Both the position numbers and the translations under genes were made by a program. A stretch of DNA of 64,000 bases from BRHc4a sp049323915 (GTDB lineage: Bacteria > Bacillota > Desulfotomaculia > Desulfotomaculales > Desulfocucumaceae). Where the stretch lies: the NCBI GenBank assembly GCA_049323915.1, contig JBMOPC010000024.1, forward strand, positions 1-64,000, given 5' to 3'. Numbering within the stretch: position 1 is the stretch's first letter; every line of letters begins with the position of its first letter. Positions 25,318 to 34,352 of this stretch are shown in pieces. The notes beneath the pieces are model-generated. The model was not told the DNA's origin. It ran no database searches and saw only the letters and a list, made by a program, of their open reading frames with translations.

Positions 25318-25779
25318 TCACTTCTCGTACCGGCTTTCTTTTCTGGCTCTTTCCATTTCTCTTTTGGCGTCCCTCTCGGCCATGTCCTCACGGCGGTCAT
25401 AAAGCTTTTTGCCCCGGGCAAGGGCCAGTTCCACCTTGGCCCAGCCGTTTTTGAAGTAAATCTTCAGTGGTATCAATGAGAACCCTTTTTCCCGGACCTT
25501 GCCCAACAGCCTCATGATCTCGAATTTGTGCATGAGGAGGCGGCGGGTGCGCTTGGGCTCGTGGTTGAACCTGTTGCCCTGATCGTATGGCGATATATGC
25601 ATATTATACAACAATAGATCACCATTCTCAACCCGGGCGTAGCTGTCCTGCAGGTTGGCCTTGCCGGCCCGCAGGGATTTCACCTCGGTGCCGGACAGCT
25701 CTATGCCCGCTTCGAAGGACTCGATTATATGGTATTCATGTCTGGCCCTCCGGTTGACGGTGACTGTTTTTTCAGGCAT
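25318..25779 (-). CDS. smpB: SsrA-binding protein SmpB
   Basis: 153 residues, the normal length. Conserved blocks: NRRARHEYHIIESFEAGIEL, GTEVKSLRAGKANL, YNMHISPY, NHEPKRTRRLLMHK and the basic tail KKLYDRREDMAERDAKR. SmpB binds tmRNA and places its tRNA-like part in the ribosomal A site. ATG 25779 follows CGGAGGTATG. ssrA follows on the same strand. Confidence 0.97.
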   Translation of the reverse strand: MPEKTVTVNRRARHEYHIIESFEAGIELSGTEVKSLRAGKANLQDSYARVENGDLLLYNMHISPYDQGNRFNHEPKRTRRLLMHKFEIMRLLGKVREKGFSLIPLKIYFKNGWAKVELALARGKKLYDRREDMAERDAKREMERARKESRYEK

Positions 25780-25847
25780 AGGGCATACCTCCGAAAAAAG
25801 GGGTAGAACTTTATTATAACTTACCCCGCCGCGCTGTCAAGTGGAAA

Positions 25848-26399
25848 TTATAGCCCCATTTCGACGGAGATCTTCTGCATGGCCTTAAGGCCTATGCCCA
25901 GGAACTCATCCAGTGAAAGTCCGATATCGGCGCAGGCCTTGATTGTCTCCCGGTTTGCCCCCCTGGCGAAGGACTTTTCCCCGAAGCGGTTGACCAGGAA
26001 GGGCACGTCGATGGCGGAAAGGCTTTTTTCCTTTTTGATTAGCGCCCCGGCCACAATAAGCCCGGTTACCGGGTCGGTGCAGTAGAGGGCCTTGTCCATC
26101 AGGCTCAGGCGGGGGAGCCCGTGCCTTTCATTGTGGACCTTCACGGCGTATACTATGTCTTCCGGCAGGCCCTTTTCCTCCAGCAGCTTGGCTCCCTCAA
26201 GGCTGTGCCTTTCCGGGTCGTCCTTGGTCCGGTCGTAGTCAATGTCGTGGAGAAGGCCTGCCAGCCCCCAGGTCTCCCGGTCCTGGCCGAGGTGATCGGC
26301 CAGCTCCCGCATCACGGCCTCCACAGCCAGGGAGTGCTTGAACAGGTTTTTGTTTTCCAGGTGTTCACTTAAGAGGTTCAGCGCTTCTTCCCTTGTCAT
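25848..26399 (-). CDS. HD domain protein (HDIG-type phosphohydrolase)
   Basis: 183 residues, one HD domain with ligand histidines in FKHSLAVEAVM and GLLHDIDYD (HD pair), plus later HSLEG and HNERHG, the multi-histidine pattern of predicted HDIG hydrolases. Substrate unknown. ATG 26399 follows AAGGAG. It starts 17 bases after the thioesterase stop, so the two probably form one transcript. Confidence 0.87.
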   Translation of the reverse strand: MTREEALNLLSEHLENKNLFKHSLAVEAVMRELADHLGQDRETWGLAGLLHDIDYDRTKDDPERHSLEGAKLLEEKGLPEDIVYAVKVHNERHGLPRLSLMDKALYCTDPVTGLIVAGALIKKEKSLSAIDVPFLVNRFGEKSFARGANRETIKACADIGLSLDEFLGIGLKAMQKISVEMGL

Positions 26400-26415
26400 T
26401 TCATTTCTCCTTAGA

Positions 26416-26826
26416 TTATGTAGTATCTCCGGGCAGCCTGAGGAATTTGGCTGTGGCCCGGCAGGGCACGCTGCCGTCGGGGAGTATTATCCGCCCTTCC
26501 ATTAAAAACAGCTTTCCTTTACTCCCAACGCAGCGGGACTCCAGCGTCAGGGGCACGTTTACGGGGACGGCCCTGCTGAAGCGGGTGGTCATCTCGGCGG
26601 TCATGGCGGGTATGTCTTTCAGCCAGATCCACTGGGCCATTACCTCGTCCAGCATGGCGGAAATTATGCCTCCATGGACGAACCCGGTCCATCCCTGGTG
26701 CTCGGGGCCGGCGGTGAAGGTGCTGCGGCACACCTCACCGTCCATGGTAAAGCGGAGCTTAAGGCCGATGGGGTTTTGGGGACTGCAGCCGAAGCACATC
26801 CCGGTTTCCTTTGGTGTATTCTCCAC
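26416..26826 (-). CDS. PaaI-type hotdog thioesterase
   Basis: 136 residues with the hotdog signature HGGIISAMLDEVMAQW. The N-terminal CFGCSPQNPIGLKL is typical of small acyl-CoA thioesterases of the PaaI/4HBT group. GTG 26826 follows GGGAGATG. Likely hydrolyses an acyl-CoA; the divergent acyl-CoA ligase gene nearby fits acyl-CoA metabolism. Specificity not visible. Confidence 0.87.
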   Translation of the reverse strand: MENTPKETGMCFGCSPQNPIGLKLRFTMDGEVCRSTFTAGPEHQGWTGFVHGGIISAMLDEVMAQWIWLKDIPAMTAEMTTRFSRAVPVNVPLTLESRCVGSKGKLFLMEGRIILPDGSVPCRATAKFLRLPGDTT

Positions 26827-27047
26827 TGGGGATCATCTCCCGTACGGTAAATCTATATAAACAGCTTCTATATTTTATCAAACCGCCATTATTTTGGCAA
26901 TAACGGGGCAATGCGCCCCACCAGGCATTGACGGAGGGGAGGGGGGCAGGTCGTAAAATGAAGGAAATTTTCGAAAATTTCAAGCAGCGATTTGAAGGAT
27001 TATTTTGACTGAATGGCTAATCAATTGGGGTAAAAGGGGGGTTGTTT

Positions 27048-28574
27048 ATGGATCTCGGAGGGGTGCTGGCGTTAAACGCCAGGAGGCACCCGGAAAAGGA
27101 AGCCCTGGTGTATGGGGAGAACCGCTTTAATTACAGGCAGTTCAACGCCGGGGCCAACCGGCTGGCCCATGTTTTGATAGGGCTGGGAGTCAAAAAGGGC
27201 GACAAGGTGGCGCTGATGATGCAGAACTCCGACCGCTTCTGCTTTGCCTTTTTCGCTGTGATGAAGGCGGGCGGGGTGGCGGTGCCCATGAATTACAGGC
27301 TGGCCCCGCCGGAGGCGCAGTACGTGCTGGACCACTCGGAAAGCACAGTGATGATATTTGACCCGGAATACCTTCCACTGGTGAGGGAGGTAAGGGGGGG
27401 ACTTCCCGGGGTGCGGCACTATATACAGGCGTGGGGGAAGCCGGAGGACGAAAGTGTGCTGGAGTGGGACAGGATTGTGGATGGGATGCCCGAGACCGAT
27501 CCCGGAGTCAGGGTGGAGGAGTGGGACGACTGCGAGATACTGTACACGTCCGGGACCACCGGCAGGCCCAAGGGGGCTTTGTTTGACCATCACCGGATAA
27601 TTCACGTGGGATTCAATGCCTGTGTTTTCATGGGAATTAATCAAAAGACCCGGATGCTGCACGTGGCCCCCCTGTTTCACTCGGCCGAGCTGAACCTGTT
27701 CCTGGTGTCGGGAACCTATGTGGGGGCCACCCACGTGGTGCACAGGGTGTTCAACCCGGTGGACGTGCTGAAGACGCTGCAGGACGAGAAGATATCTTTC
27801 TTCTTCGGGGTCCCCACCATGTACAATTTCATGCTGCAGGTCCCCAACCTGGAAAGCTACGACCTCTCTTCGGTGAAAAGGTGGGGTTACGGGGCGGCCC
27901 CCATGGCCCCGGAGCTGGTCCGCCAGTCCATGGAGAGGCTCAGGAGCGACCAGTTTTACAACCTCTGCGGTCTTACCGAGGCCGGCCCTGGCGGGATACT
28001 GCTGGAACCTGAGGACCAACTCAGGAAGCCGGGGGCCGGAGGGAAGGCCATAGTCAACACCGAGGCCAGGGTGGTGGACAATGACGGCAGTGACGTCAAG
28101 CCCGGGGTTGTGGGTGAGCTGGTGTTGAGGGGCGAGACCATAATGAAATGCTACTACCGCAACCCGGAGGCCACGGCCGAGACAATAAAAGACGGGTGGC
28201 TTCACACCGGCGACCTGGCGGTTATTGACGACGAGGGTTACATAACGCTGGTGGACAGGAAGAAGGACATGATTATCACCGGTGGGGAAAATGTGTACTC
28301 CACCGAGGTGGAGCAGGTGCTGTATGAATACCCCGGGGTGCTGGAGGCGGCCGTGATAGGTGTTCCCAACCCGGTGTGGGGGGAGACCGTCGCAGCCGTA
28401 ATCTGCCCCAAGCCGGGGGTGACGCTGGCCCCGGAGGAAATAAGGAGCTTCTGCATGAACAGGCTGGCCGACTACAAGGTGCCCAGGATATTCTATTTTA
28501 CCGGCCTGCTGCCCAGGAACGCGTCGGGGAAAGTCTTGAAGATAAGGCTGCGGGAGATGTACAAAGAACAGTGA
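27048..28574 (+). CDS. AMP-dependent acyl-CoA synthetase (fatty-acid CoA ligase type)
   Basis: 508 residues from ATG 27048, after GGGGGGTTG. ANL-superfamily motifs in order: P-loop YTSGTTGRPKG (about 168-178), YGAAPMAP, NLCGLTEAGPGG, DGWLHTGDLA, KKDMIITGGENVY and the C-terminal catalytic Lys in ASGKVLK. Activates a carboxylic acid to acyl-AMP and then acyl-CoA. Chain length cannot be told. Divergent from a thioesterase; the TetR regulator at 39.4 kb resembles those of fatty-acid genes, but no direct link is visible. Confidence 0.93.
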   Translation: MDLGGVLALNARRHPEKEALVYGENRFNYRQFNAGANRLAHVLIGLGVKKGDKVALMMQNSDRFCFAFFAVMKAGGVAVPMNYRLAPPEAQYVLDHSESTVMIFDPEYLPLVREVRGGLPGVRHYIQAWGKPEDESVLEWDRIVDGMPETDPGVRVEEWDDCEILYTSGTTGRPKGALFDHHRIIHVGFNACVFMGINQKTRMLHVAPLFHSAELNLFLVSGTYVGATHVVHRVFNPVDVLKTLQDEKISFFFGVPTMYNFMLQVPNLESYDLSSVKRWGYGAAPMAPELVRQSMERLRSDQFYNLCGLTEAGPGGILLEPEDQLRKPGAGGKAIVNTEARVVDNDGSDVKPGVVGELVLRGETIMKCYYRNPEATAETIKDGWLHTGDLAVIDDEGYITLVDRKKDMIITGGENVYSTEVEQVLYEYPGVLEAAVIGVPNPVWGETVAAVICPKPGVTLAPEEIRSFCMNRLADYKVPRIFYFTGLLPRNASGKVLKIRLREMYKEQ

Positions 28575-28640
28575 GCTGGAAGCTGAAAGCTTTAAATTGA
28601 ATGGGCGGCCCTTTGGGGGCCGCCTGTTTTTTTATGATAC

Positions 28641-28711
28641 GTGCATGTCGCTTGAGGGTCGCTGCTAATGTAGGCTGTCACTATTCTGAGTGCTGAGTTC
28701 TGTGTTCTGAG
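28641..28711 (-). repeat. dispersed repeat, copy 2 of 3
   Basis: GCATGTCGCTTGAGGGTCGC core followed by CTGCTAATGTAGGCTGTC and the GAGTTCTGTGTTCTGAGTT run, matching 4524-4637 and 39236-39338. It ends exactly at the stop codon of the downstream radical SAM gene. Confidence 0.8.
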
Positions 28712-30211
28712 TTATCCCAGTATGAAATCTATTTCCGTCCCTGCTTTCCGGACGAAAACGTCGATTTCAGGGCCGGTAAGCTGTTCGCCGGATTCCAGGG
28801 CCTCCAACAGATCTTTGAACCATTTGACCAGGAGACTGTTTATCAAGGCATATTTTTCCGCAGCATTTTCGGGCTCCGGCTCTTGACAGCCCCAGATCCC
28901 GTTCATGCGTGTGAACAGGAAGTTGGTGACCCGCCTCATGGCCAGGGCCAGGGCGGCGACCCCGGCATCGGTAAATGCTGTGGCGCCCTCATAAGAGCCG
29001 GGGTGTTCGGTCAAAAGCCTGCCTTCACTCTTCAGCCTCCGGTAGGCGGGGGTTCCTTTCAGTATTATCTGGTGGTGGTAAAGCACGTTCGCGGTCACCG
29101 GCAGGTTTTTCAGAAGATCGTTTCGTGTAAGGAACTCAAGGTTGACCCGGATGTCTTCCAGGGTTGAGTCCGGCTCAAACATTATGAAACCGATATTGGG
29201 TTCTATGCCGTGCCTTCGCAGTATTGCCACGGCCCGCTCGTTCTGAGCCACGGTGGTCATCTTGTTCAGCCTTTTCAAAGATTCGTCCCGCCCGCTCTCA
29301 AGCCCGATGAGTATGTGCCGGAGCCCCGCCTCCACCAGGGCGCCTATGGTCCCGTCGTGTATGTCGTTGACCCTGGCCTCGATGCCGAAACTGATGTTGC
29401 GGGCTTTCAGGAGGGAGGCGATATGGAGAGCCCTTTCCTGGCCCATGTGGCCGGGGCCGAAAAAGTTGGGGTCGGTGAAGTAAAATACTCTTTTTCCCCT
29501 TTCGGAGATTATTTTGTCAATTTCGGCGGCTATGTTCCCCGGGGTGCGGCCCCGCCAGTAGGTTTCCCGGCCGTAAAAGGGGTTGATATGGCAGAAGGTG
29601 CATCCCCCGTAACACCCCCTGCTTCCCAGGAGATTCACTTCCGGCAGGCGGAAAAGCGCCTCCGTCCTTACGGGAAAGGGAAGGAGGTCCAGGTCCCGGG
29701 CCGGTTTCCGGGGTGCGAAAAACACACTGTCCGGGCCGTTTCTTTGCGCCAGCCCGGGGATATCCCCAAGGCTTTCCCGCTGTTTGACAGCCCCGGCCAG
29801 GTCCGCGAAGGTCAGCTCGGGCTCTCCTGCGATGACGGTGTCTATGGCCTTCCAGCCATGCAAAATCTCTTCGTAGGCAAAGGTGGGGTGGAAGCCGTAT
29901 GCGGTTATGTGATCCGACAGCCCTTCGCCTTTGACTTTTTCAAGAAAACCGGAAAGGTCCGGGTCGGGCTTCCATTGGTAGATGATGTGTACTCCCAGTA
30001 TGTGCGGCCTCATGTCATAAACCCTGCGCCATATTTCTTCGTAGGTCAGCCCTTCAAGGTAACCTTCCACTATTTCCACTTCATGCCCTGAGCTTTGCAG
30101 CATACCGGCGGCATAGCCGCTTAGGAGGCAGGAGGAAAGGGGGGTGTTGGCGATGTCGTTGCAGTGGTCGGGTTTGATTGTGCGCGGGTGCTCCAGCAGG
30201 AGAATTTTCAT
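28712..30211 (-). CDS. bzaE: B12-binding radical SAM enzyme, BzaE-like
   Basis: 499 residues. N-terminal cobalamin-binding-like Rossmann domain (about 1-150), then radical SAM domain with SRGCYGGCTFCHINPF carrying the CxxxCxxC cluster ligands (about 195-205). Last gene of the operon. In the anaerobic dimethylbenzimidazole pathway of Eubacterium limosum, two enzymes of this type methylate C6 and convert the 5-methoxy group step into the final DMB. I assign bzaE by gene order; D and E could be exchanged. ATG 30211 follows GAGGTGATAAA, four bases after the previous stop. The stop abuts a dispersed repeat. Confidence 0.78.
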   Translation of the reverse strand: MKILLLEHPRTIKPDHCNDIANTPLSSCLLSGYAAGMLQSSGHEVEIVEGYLEGLTYEEIWRRVYDMRPHILGVHIIYQWKPDPDLSGFLEKVKGEGLSDHITAYGFHPTFAYEEILHGWKAIDTVIAGEPELTFADLAGAVKQRESLGDIPGLAQRNGPDSVFFAPRKPARDLDLLPFPVRTEALFRLPEVNLLGSRGCYGGCTFCHINPFYGRETYWRGRTPGNIAAEIDKIISERGKRVFYFTDPNFFGPGHMGQERALHIASLLKARNISFGIEARVNDIHDGTIGALVEAGLRHILIGLESGRDESLKRLNKMTTVAQNERAVAILRRHGIEPNIGFIMFEPDSTLEDIRVNLEFLTRNDLLKNLPVTANVLYHHQIILKGTPAYRRLKSEGRLLTEHPGSYEGATAFTDAGVAALALAMRRVTNFLFTRMNGIWGCQEPEPENAAEKYALINSLLVKWFKDLLEALESGEQLTGPEIDVFVRKAGTEIDFILG

Positions 30212-30215
30212 TTTA

Positions 30216-31538
30216 TCACCTCACTCCCTGCCACATGAACACGTTTCTGCACAGGTGCAGGGTTTCCAGACGGTATCTTATGGTGTCAAAGGGTTTCGGG
30301 TTGAAGTAAACGGGGTAGACCAGGTCGGTGTCCGGGCCTATCACGCCCACGGCCCTGGCGATGGCTTCGATTTTTGTACCGGGTAATATGCGTATGTTGT
30401 TCAGTACCACTGTCCCCAGGTTTTTGTTTTTTTCGTGCAGGTCGTAAATGCGGTCCAGCATGCGCATCCCCTTTTGAACGGTCTTTTCGGTCTCCCCGGG
30501 AACATTTACCATAAAGTGGTATACGGCGGTGACACCGCTCTGCGACGCCAGTTCGGCCGCCTTCAGCACATCCGGCTCGGACAGTTTTTTGTTCAGCACG
30601 TCCAGGGATTCCTGGCAAAGACCGTCGGGGGAGAAGGAAAAGCACTCACAGCCGGCCCTCTCGAACAGGGCTATGTTTTTTGTATCAAGGCGCTTTTCCC
30701 GGAAGAAGCCGCTCCACCGCACCTTAAGCCCTCTGCGGATTATCTCCCGGCAGATCTCTTCCAGGAATCCCGGCGGGGTGTTAAGCACAGGGTCGGTGAA
30801 GTGGAAAGACCTTATCCCGTAATCCTTGTTGAGCCGCTCCATCTCGTCGGCCACCCCGGCCGGGAGGCGGCATCTCAGCCTCTTTCCCTGCAGCTCAGGG
30901 TAGACGCAGTAGGCGCAGCCTACGCTGCAGCCCCTCTTGGCCTCGATGCCGATGGGGGGGACATAGCTGTTGGCATCCAGGTAAAGGGAGGGGGGCAGCA
31001 GTTTTCTTGCGGGGGGCAGGTATTTTTTCATGTCGAAGTTCCTGGACGGGGGCCTCACCCGCACCCTTCCGCCCTCCCGCCAGCAGAGGCCCCTGACTGG
31101 CGGCGGGTTTTCAAGCGAGGACAGCAGGGCCGGAAATGCCGTCTCGGCTTCGCCCACTATTCCATAATGTATTTCGGGAAACTCCGCCATAAGCCTCCGG
31201 GGAAACAGGGAAAAGCCGGTTCCGCCCACGATAAGCCGCGCCCCGGGAAGGACGGCGGATATAAGCCGTACGGTAACGGCAAAGGGGGGGACCAGGGAAG
31301 CAGTTTTGTTGCCCAGGGGATCGATGTTTCGCAGGGAAAGGCCCACCACCTGGGGCCGGAAGCTGAAGAGCCTGTCTTTCAGCGCCCCGAAGGGATCGGC
31401 CTCGATATTCATGTCCAGTATATCCACCTGGTGGCCCGCATCTTTAATGCGGCCGGCAAGGGACACAATTCCCAGCGGGTATACCTTTTCCGGTGACGGC
31501 CCCTCCACCGAGAGGGCCTGTACCATTAATACCTGCAT
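30216..31538 (-). CDS. bzaD: B12-binding radical SAM enzyme, BzaD-like
   Basis: 440 residues. N-terminal B12-binding-type domain (about 1-150, PLGIVSLAGRIKDAGHQVDI), then radical SAM domain with KRGCSVGCAYCVYPEL (CxxxCxxC) at about 205-215, GFFREKR and the C-terminal barrel. Six bases separate it from the methyltransferase gene and four from the next radical SAM gene, so all three are coupled. By position it corresponds to bzaD, proposed to methylate C6 of 5-methoxybenzimidazole. ATG 31538 follows TGGAGTG. The order-based assignment needs a phylogeny. Confidence 0.78.
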   Translation of the reverse strand: MQVLMVQALSVEGPSPEKVYPLGIVSLAGRIKDAGHQVDILDMNIEADPFGALKDRLFSFRPQVVGLSLRNIDPLGNKTASLVPPFAVTVRLISAVLPGARLIVGGTGFSLFPRRLMAEFPEIHYGIVGEAETAFPALLSSLENPPPVRGLCWREGGRVRVRPPSRNFDMKKYLPPARKLLPPSLYLDANSYVPPIGIEAKRGCSVGCAYCVYPELQGKRLRCRLPAGVADEMERLNKDYGIRSFHFTDPVLNTPPGFLEEICREIIRRGLKVRWSGFFREKRLDTKNIALFERAGCECFSFSPDGLCQESLDVLNKKLSEPDVLKAAELASQSGVTAVYHFMVNVPGETEKTVQKGMRMLDRIYDLHEKNKNLGTVVLNNIRILPGTKIEAIARAVGVIGPDTDLVYPVYFNPKPFDTIRYRLETLHLCRNVFMWQGVR

Positions 31539-31544
31539 ATCTTT

Positions 31545-33092
31545 TCACTCCAGAAGCAGAAGGGCGAAATATTTTATAAAATCGCACCGGTTTTCCAGTG
31601 TCTTGAGCGGTACCCCGGCTCGCCTGGCGGTCTCGAACACGTCTATGCCCGCCCCTTCCATGGAAGGCCTGGAGTCACGCGTGTTCCGGCACCGGCCGCC
31701 GGACGGGCAGGGGTCGCACAGTGAACAGGGGCCGGCCCAGAATGCGAAGGCTTTGTAATACCCCTGCCTGAATGCCTCCCTTTCCGCCTGCAGCACCCGC
31801 CGCTGGAAGTCCGCAGTGGGGGGTTCCCCCTCCAGGATAAAAGCCCGGGTGTAGTCCCTGAGGATTTCCCTGGTTTTCCCGGGAGAGGGGCTGTCCGGGG
31901 GGCAGTGGGGCCTTCCGTACAGTTCGCACCCGTAGCGGCAGCGGAGGCCGGCCCAGCCGGGGACGTGCACGGCCTGTGCCGGTATGGGGTGAACCGCCCC
32001 AAACCCCAGCTCCAGTATTTTGGACGCCAGCCTGGAGACGGGTTCCAGGCGGAGGCCGGACAGCCTTTGTTCACCCTTTGAGGCTATGATGAGGGCGGTA
32101 TCGGTGGCCAGGGGGACCAGGCCCATGGTGTATAAGCCAAGGCTTACCAGCTTTTCCCGCACCCGGCTTTCCGAAAAGACCATCCCGTTATAGGTGTTTA
32201 TGAACATATTCAGGTCGGAAAGGGAGGCCTTGACGGGGTAATGTTCCGGGAAAAAATCATGTATCAGTAAAAGCCCGTCCGCCTTCAGGCACTCTGATGA
32301 CCGGGTCAGTATATGTGAAATCTCGGCTTCCGAATAGGCATGGATTATATTTGAAAGTATGACCAGGTCGAAGCGGCACTTGCCGAAGGGCCAGGGGTCC
32401 AGTATATTAGTCCTGCAAAGGGACACCCTTTCCCCCAGTCCCCTTTTTTCCATTAACTCCAGGGTGAAGTCCAATACTTCCGGGATGTCCGCAAGGGTTG
32501 CCCGCAAGCCGGGGAAACGCTCCAGGAACCCTGCCGCCACCGCGCCTGACCCGGCTCCGATGTCCAGTATTTCCCCTTCAGTAAGGAGGCCGCCGAATAT
32601 GGGTAGTATTTCCATGACCTTGGCCCGGGCCACGCCGTCCATAGCCCGGATATACCTCCGCACCCGGCGGGAGAGGAGGTCAGGGTCCTCACCGGCGGGG
32701 TATATCACCCTGCCGCCGCTCCTGAGGCAGTCTCCCAGTCCCTGCCAGTATGGAACGAGGTATTTGCGCCAGAGGATGGAGTCTCCCTGGTAATCTTCAC
32801 GGCCCTTTACCAGGTATTTGCCTGAAATGCCGGTATTGTAGAATACCGTCCCATTGCTGTTTACAAGTCCCAGGTCGCTTAAGGCCTTAAGGAAACGCTC
32901 CATGCCCCGGGGACTGCACCCGGTCAGGCCGGCGACATCAATGGCGGTCTTGCCGGCCGGTTCCAGCAGGGTGAATATGTCCATTTCAACGGCGGTGAAA
33001 AGCACCTCGGAAAACCAGTACCCCGTGGCAAGGTCCTCCAGGTACTGCGGGCTTTTGTCCTGGGGGTCGCGGGTGAAGTAGGGCGGTCTCAT
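31545..33092 (-). CDS. bzaC: methyltransferase fused to DUF2284, BzaC-like
   Basis: 515 residues in two parts. Residues 1-345 form an O-methyltransferase with winged-helix dimerisation domain and SAM site DIGAGSGAVAAG (177-188). Residues about 355-515 form a cysteine-rich DUF2284 domain (CRYGCELYGRPHCPPDSPSP at 385-404; WAGPCSLCDPCPSGGRC near 465-480), which probably binds metal. By operon position the methyltransferase is BzaC, which O-methylates 5-hydroxybenzimidazole. The DUF2284 extension is not part of the basic scheme as I know it. ATG 33092 follows AAAGGTG. Confidence 0.78.
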   Translation of the reverse strand: MRPPYFTRDPQDKSPQYLEDLATGYWFSEVLFTAVEMDIFTLLEPAGKTAIDVAGLTGCSPRGMERFLKALSDLGLVNSNGTVFYNTGISGKYLVKGREDYQGDSILWRKYLVPYWQGLGDCLRSGGRVIYPAGEDPDLLSRRVRRYIRAMDGVARAKVMEILPIFGGLLTEGEILDIGAGSGAVAAGFLERFPGLRATLADIPEVLDFTLELMEKRGLGERVSLCRTNILDPWPFGKCRFDLVILSNIIHAYSEAEISHILTRSSECLKADGLLLIHDFFPEHYPVKASLSDLNMFINTYNGMVFSESRVREKLVSLGLYTMGLVPLATDTALIIASKGEQRLSGLRLEPVSRLASKILELGFGAVHPIPAQAVHVPGWAGLRCRYGCELYGRPHCPPDSPSPGKTREILRDYTRAFILEGEPPTADFQRRVLQAEREAFRQGYYKAFAFWAGPCSLCDPCPSGGRCRNTRDSRPSMEGAGIDVFETARRAGVPLKTLENRCDFIKYFALLLLE

Positions 33093-33106
33093 AAGCCATG
33101 CACCTT

Positions 33107-34174
33107 TCAGTTATTTCTGGAAACACCGGCGTCGTCGAAGGTGAGCATCCTGCCTATCACCCGTGCCGCAGCCTCCACTATGTTCATGGCCAGGGCCGCC
33201 CCGGTCCCTTCTCCCAGGCGCAGGTTGAGGTCCAGAAGAGGCCTCAGGCCAAGTTCCTCCAGCATGTAACGGTGGCCGTGCTCCAGGGAGCGGTGCGCTG
33301 CGATCATGTAGTCAGTGGAATGGGGGGCCAGGCCTTTGGCGATGAGCGCCCCGGCCGAGGAGATGAAACCGTCCACAACCACGGGCACCTTGTGGTAGGC
33401 GGCCCCCAGTATCACCCCGGCGATTCCGCCTATTTCAAACCCTCCCACACCGGCCAGCACGCCAAGGGGGTCTTTCGGGTCGGGCCGGTTGACCTCCAGC
33501 GCCCTTTCTATTACCCGGACCTTGTTTTCCAGCGCCTCGTCGCTGATCCCGGTTCCTCTCCCGGTTACCTCCCGGGCGGGACGGCCCGACATGGCGGCCA
33601 GTATGGCGGCGCTGGGGGTGGTGTTGCCGATGCCCATGTCGCCGGTGGCCAGTAGTTCAACCCCTTCTTCAATCAAGTTCCGGGCTACTTCTATGCCGGC
33701 CTCCAGGGCCTGCAGCGCCTGTTGGCGGGTCATGGCGGGGCCTGTGGCCATGTTGCCGGTTCCGTAGTCCACCTTACAGGAGAGTATTTTATTTTCCCTC
33801 ACCAGTTCTGTCAGGTCGGCGGCAACGCCCATGTCCACAACAACCACCCGCGCGCCGGCCACTTCGGCGATAACGTTGATGGCGGCCCCGCCGGCAACGA
33901 AGTTGTAGACCATCTGGGGGGTGACCTCCTGGGGGAATGCGCTCACCCCTTCCCGGACAACCCCGTGGTCTCCGGCCATGGTGACCACAGCTTTTCTGCC
34001 CACCGAGGGCTTGAGGCTTTGTTTGACGGCCGCCAGCCGCTCGGCCAGGTCCAGCAGGTCTCCGAGGCTTCCGGCCGGGATGGCCAGGTTGTTCAGGTAT
34101 TCCCTGGCCTTATGCCGCCATTCCCGGCTGACCGGCTCTATTCCTTTAATTACGTGGTCAAGGCCTAAACTCAT
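33107..34174 (-). CDS. cobT: nicotinate-nucleotide--dimethylbenzimidazole phosphoribosyltransferase
   Basis: 355 residues, normal for CobT. Conserved blocks: PAGSLGDLLDLA, VVTMAGDHGVV, FPQEVTPQMVYNFVAGGAAIN, GDMGIGNTTPSAAI and the catalytic Glu region LRLGEGTGAALA. CobT activates the lower-ligand base with ribose phosphate from nicotinate mononucleotide. It sits between the base-making genes, as in the described bza operon. ATG 34174 follows GGAGGTTTTAAAC. A repeat array separates it from cobS. Confidence 0.96.
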   Translation of the reverse strand: MSLGLDHVIKGIEPVSREWRHKAREYLNNLAIPAGSLGDLLDLAERLAAVKQSLKPSVGRKAVVTMAGDHGVVREGVSAFPQEVTPQMVYNFVAGGAAINVIAEVAGARVVVVDMGVAADLTELVRENKILSCKVDYGTGNMATGPAMTRQQALQALEAGIEVARNLIEEGVELLATGDMGIGNTTPSAAILAAMSGRPAREVTGRGTGISDEALENKVRVIERALEVNRPDPKDPLGVLAGVGGFEIGGIAGVILGAAYHKVPVVVDGFISSAGALIAKGLAPHSTDYMIAAHRSLEHGHRYMLEELGLRPLLDLNLRLGEGTGAALAMNIVEAAARVIGRMLTFDDAGVSRNN

Positions 34175-34197
34175 GTTTAAAACCTCCGGCTAATAAG

Positions 34198-34352
34198 GTA
34201 TGGGGACACACCGACTAAGGAATGGGGACACACCTGCTGAAGTAAGTGTCATCCTTTTAAGACAGGAATGTCCCCGAAAGATGAGGCATCCTTTTAAGAC
34301 AGGAATGTCCCCGAAAGATGAGGCATCCTTTTAAGACAGGAATGTCCCCGAA
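34198..34352. repeat. GGGGACA/TGTCCCC repeat array over the end of cobS
   Basis: Two GGGGACACACC left parts and three ~39-base right parts (CATCCTTTTAAGACAGGAATG then TCCCCGAAAGATGAG). Same family as 44505-44690 and 63018-63055. It supplies the last codons (SGTFLS) and stop of cobS and fills the cobS-cobT gap. Confidence 0.85.

Noticed and set aside
27072..28205. 377-residue minus-strand ORF
   Set aside because: Antisense of the acyl-CoA synthetase, whose motifs are intact; His/Gly/Pro-rich composition typical of GC-rich shadows.
30435..31496. 353-residue plus-strand ORF
   Set aside because: Antisense shadow of the BzaD-like radical SAM gene.
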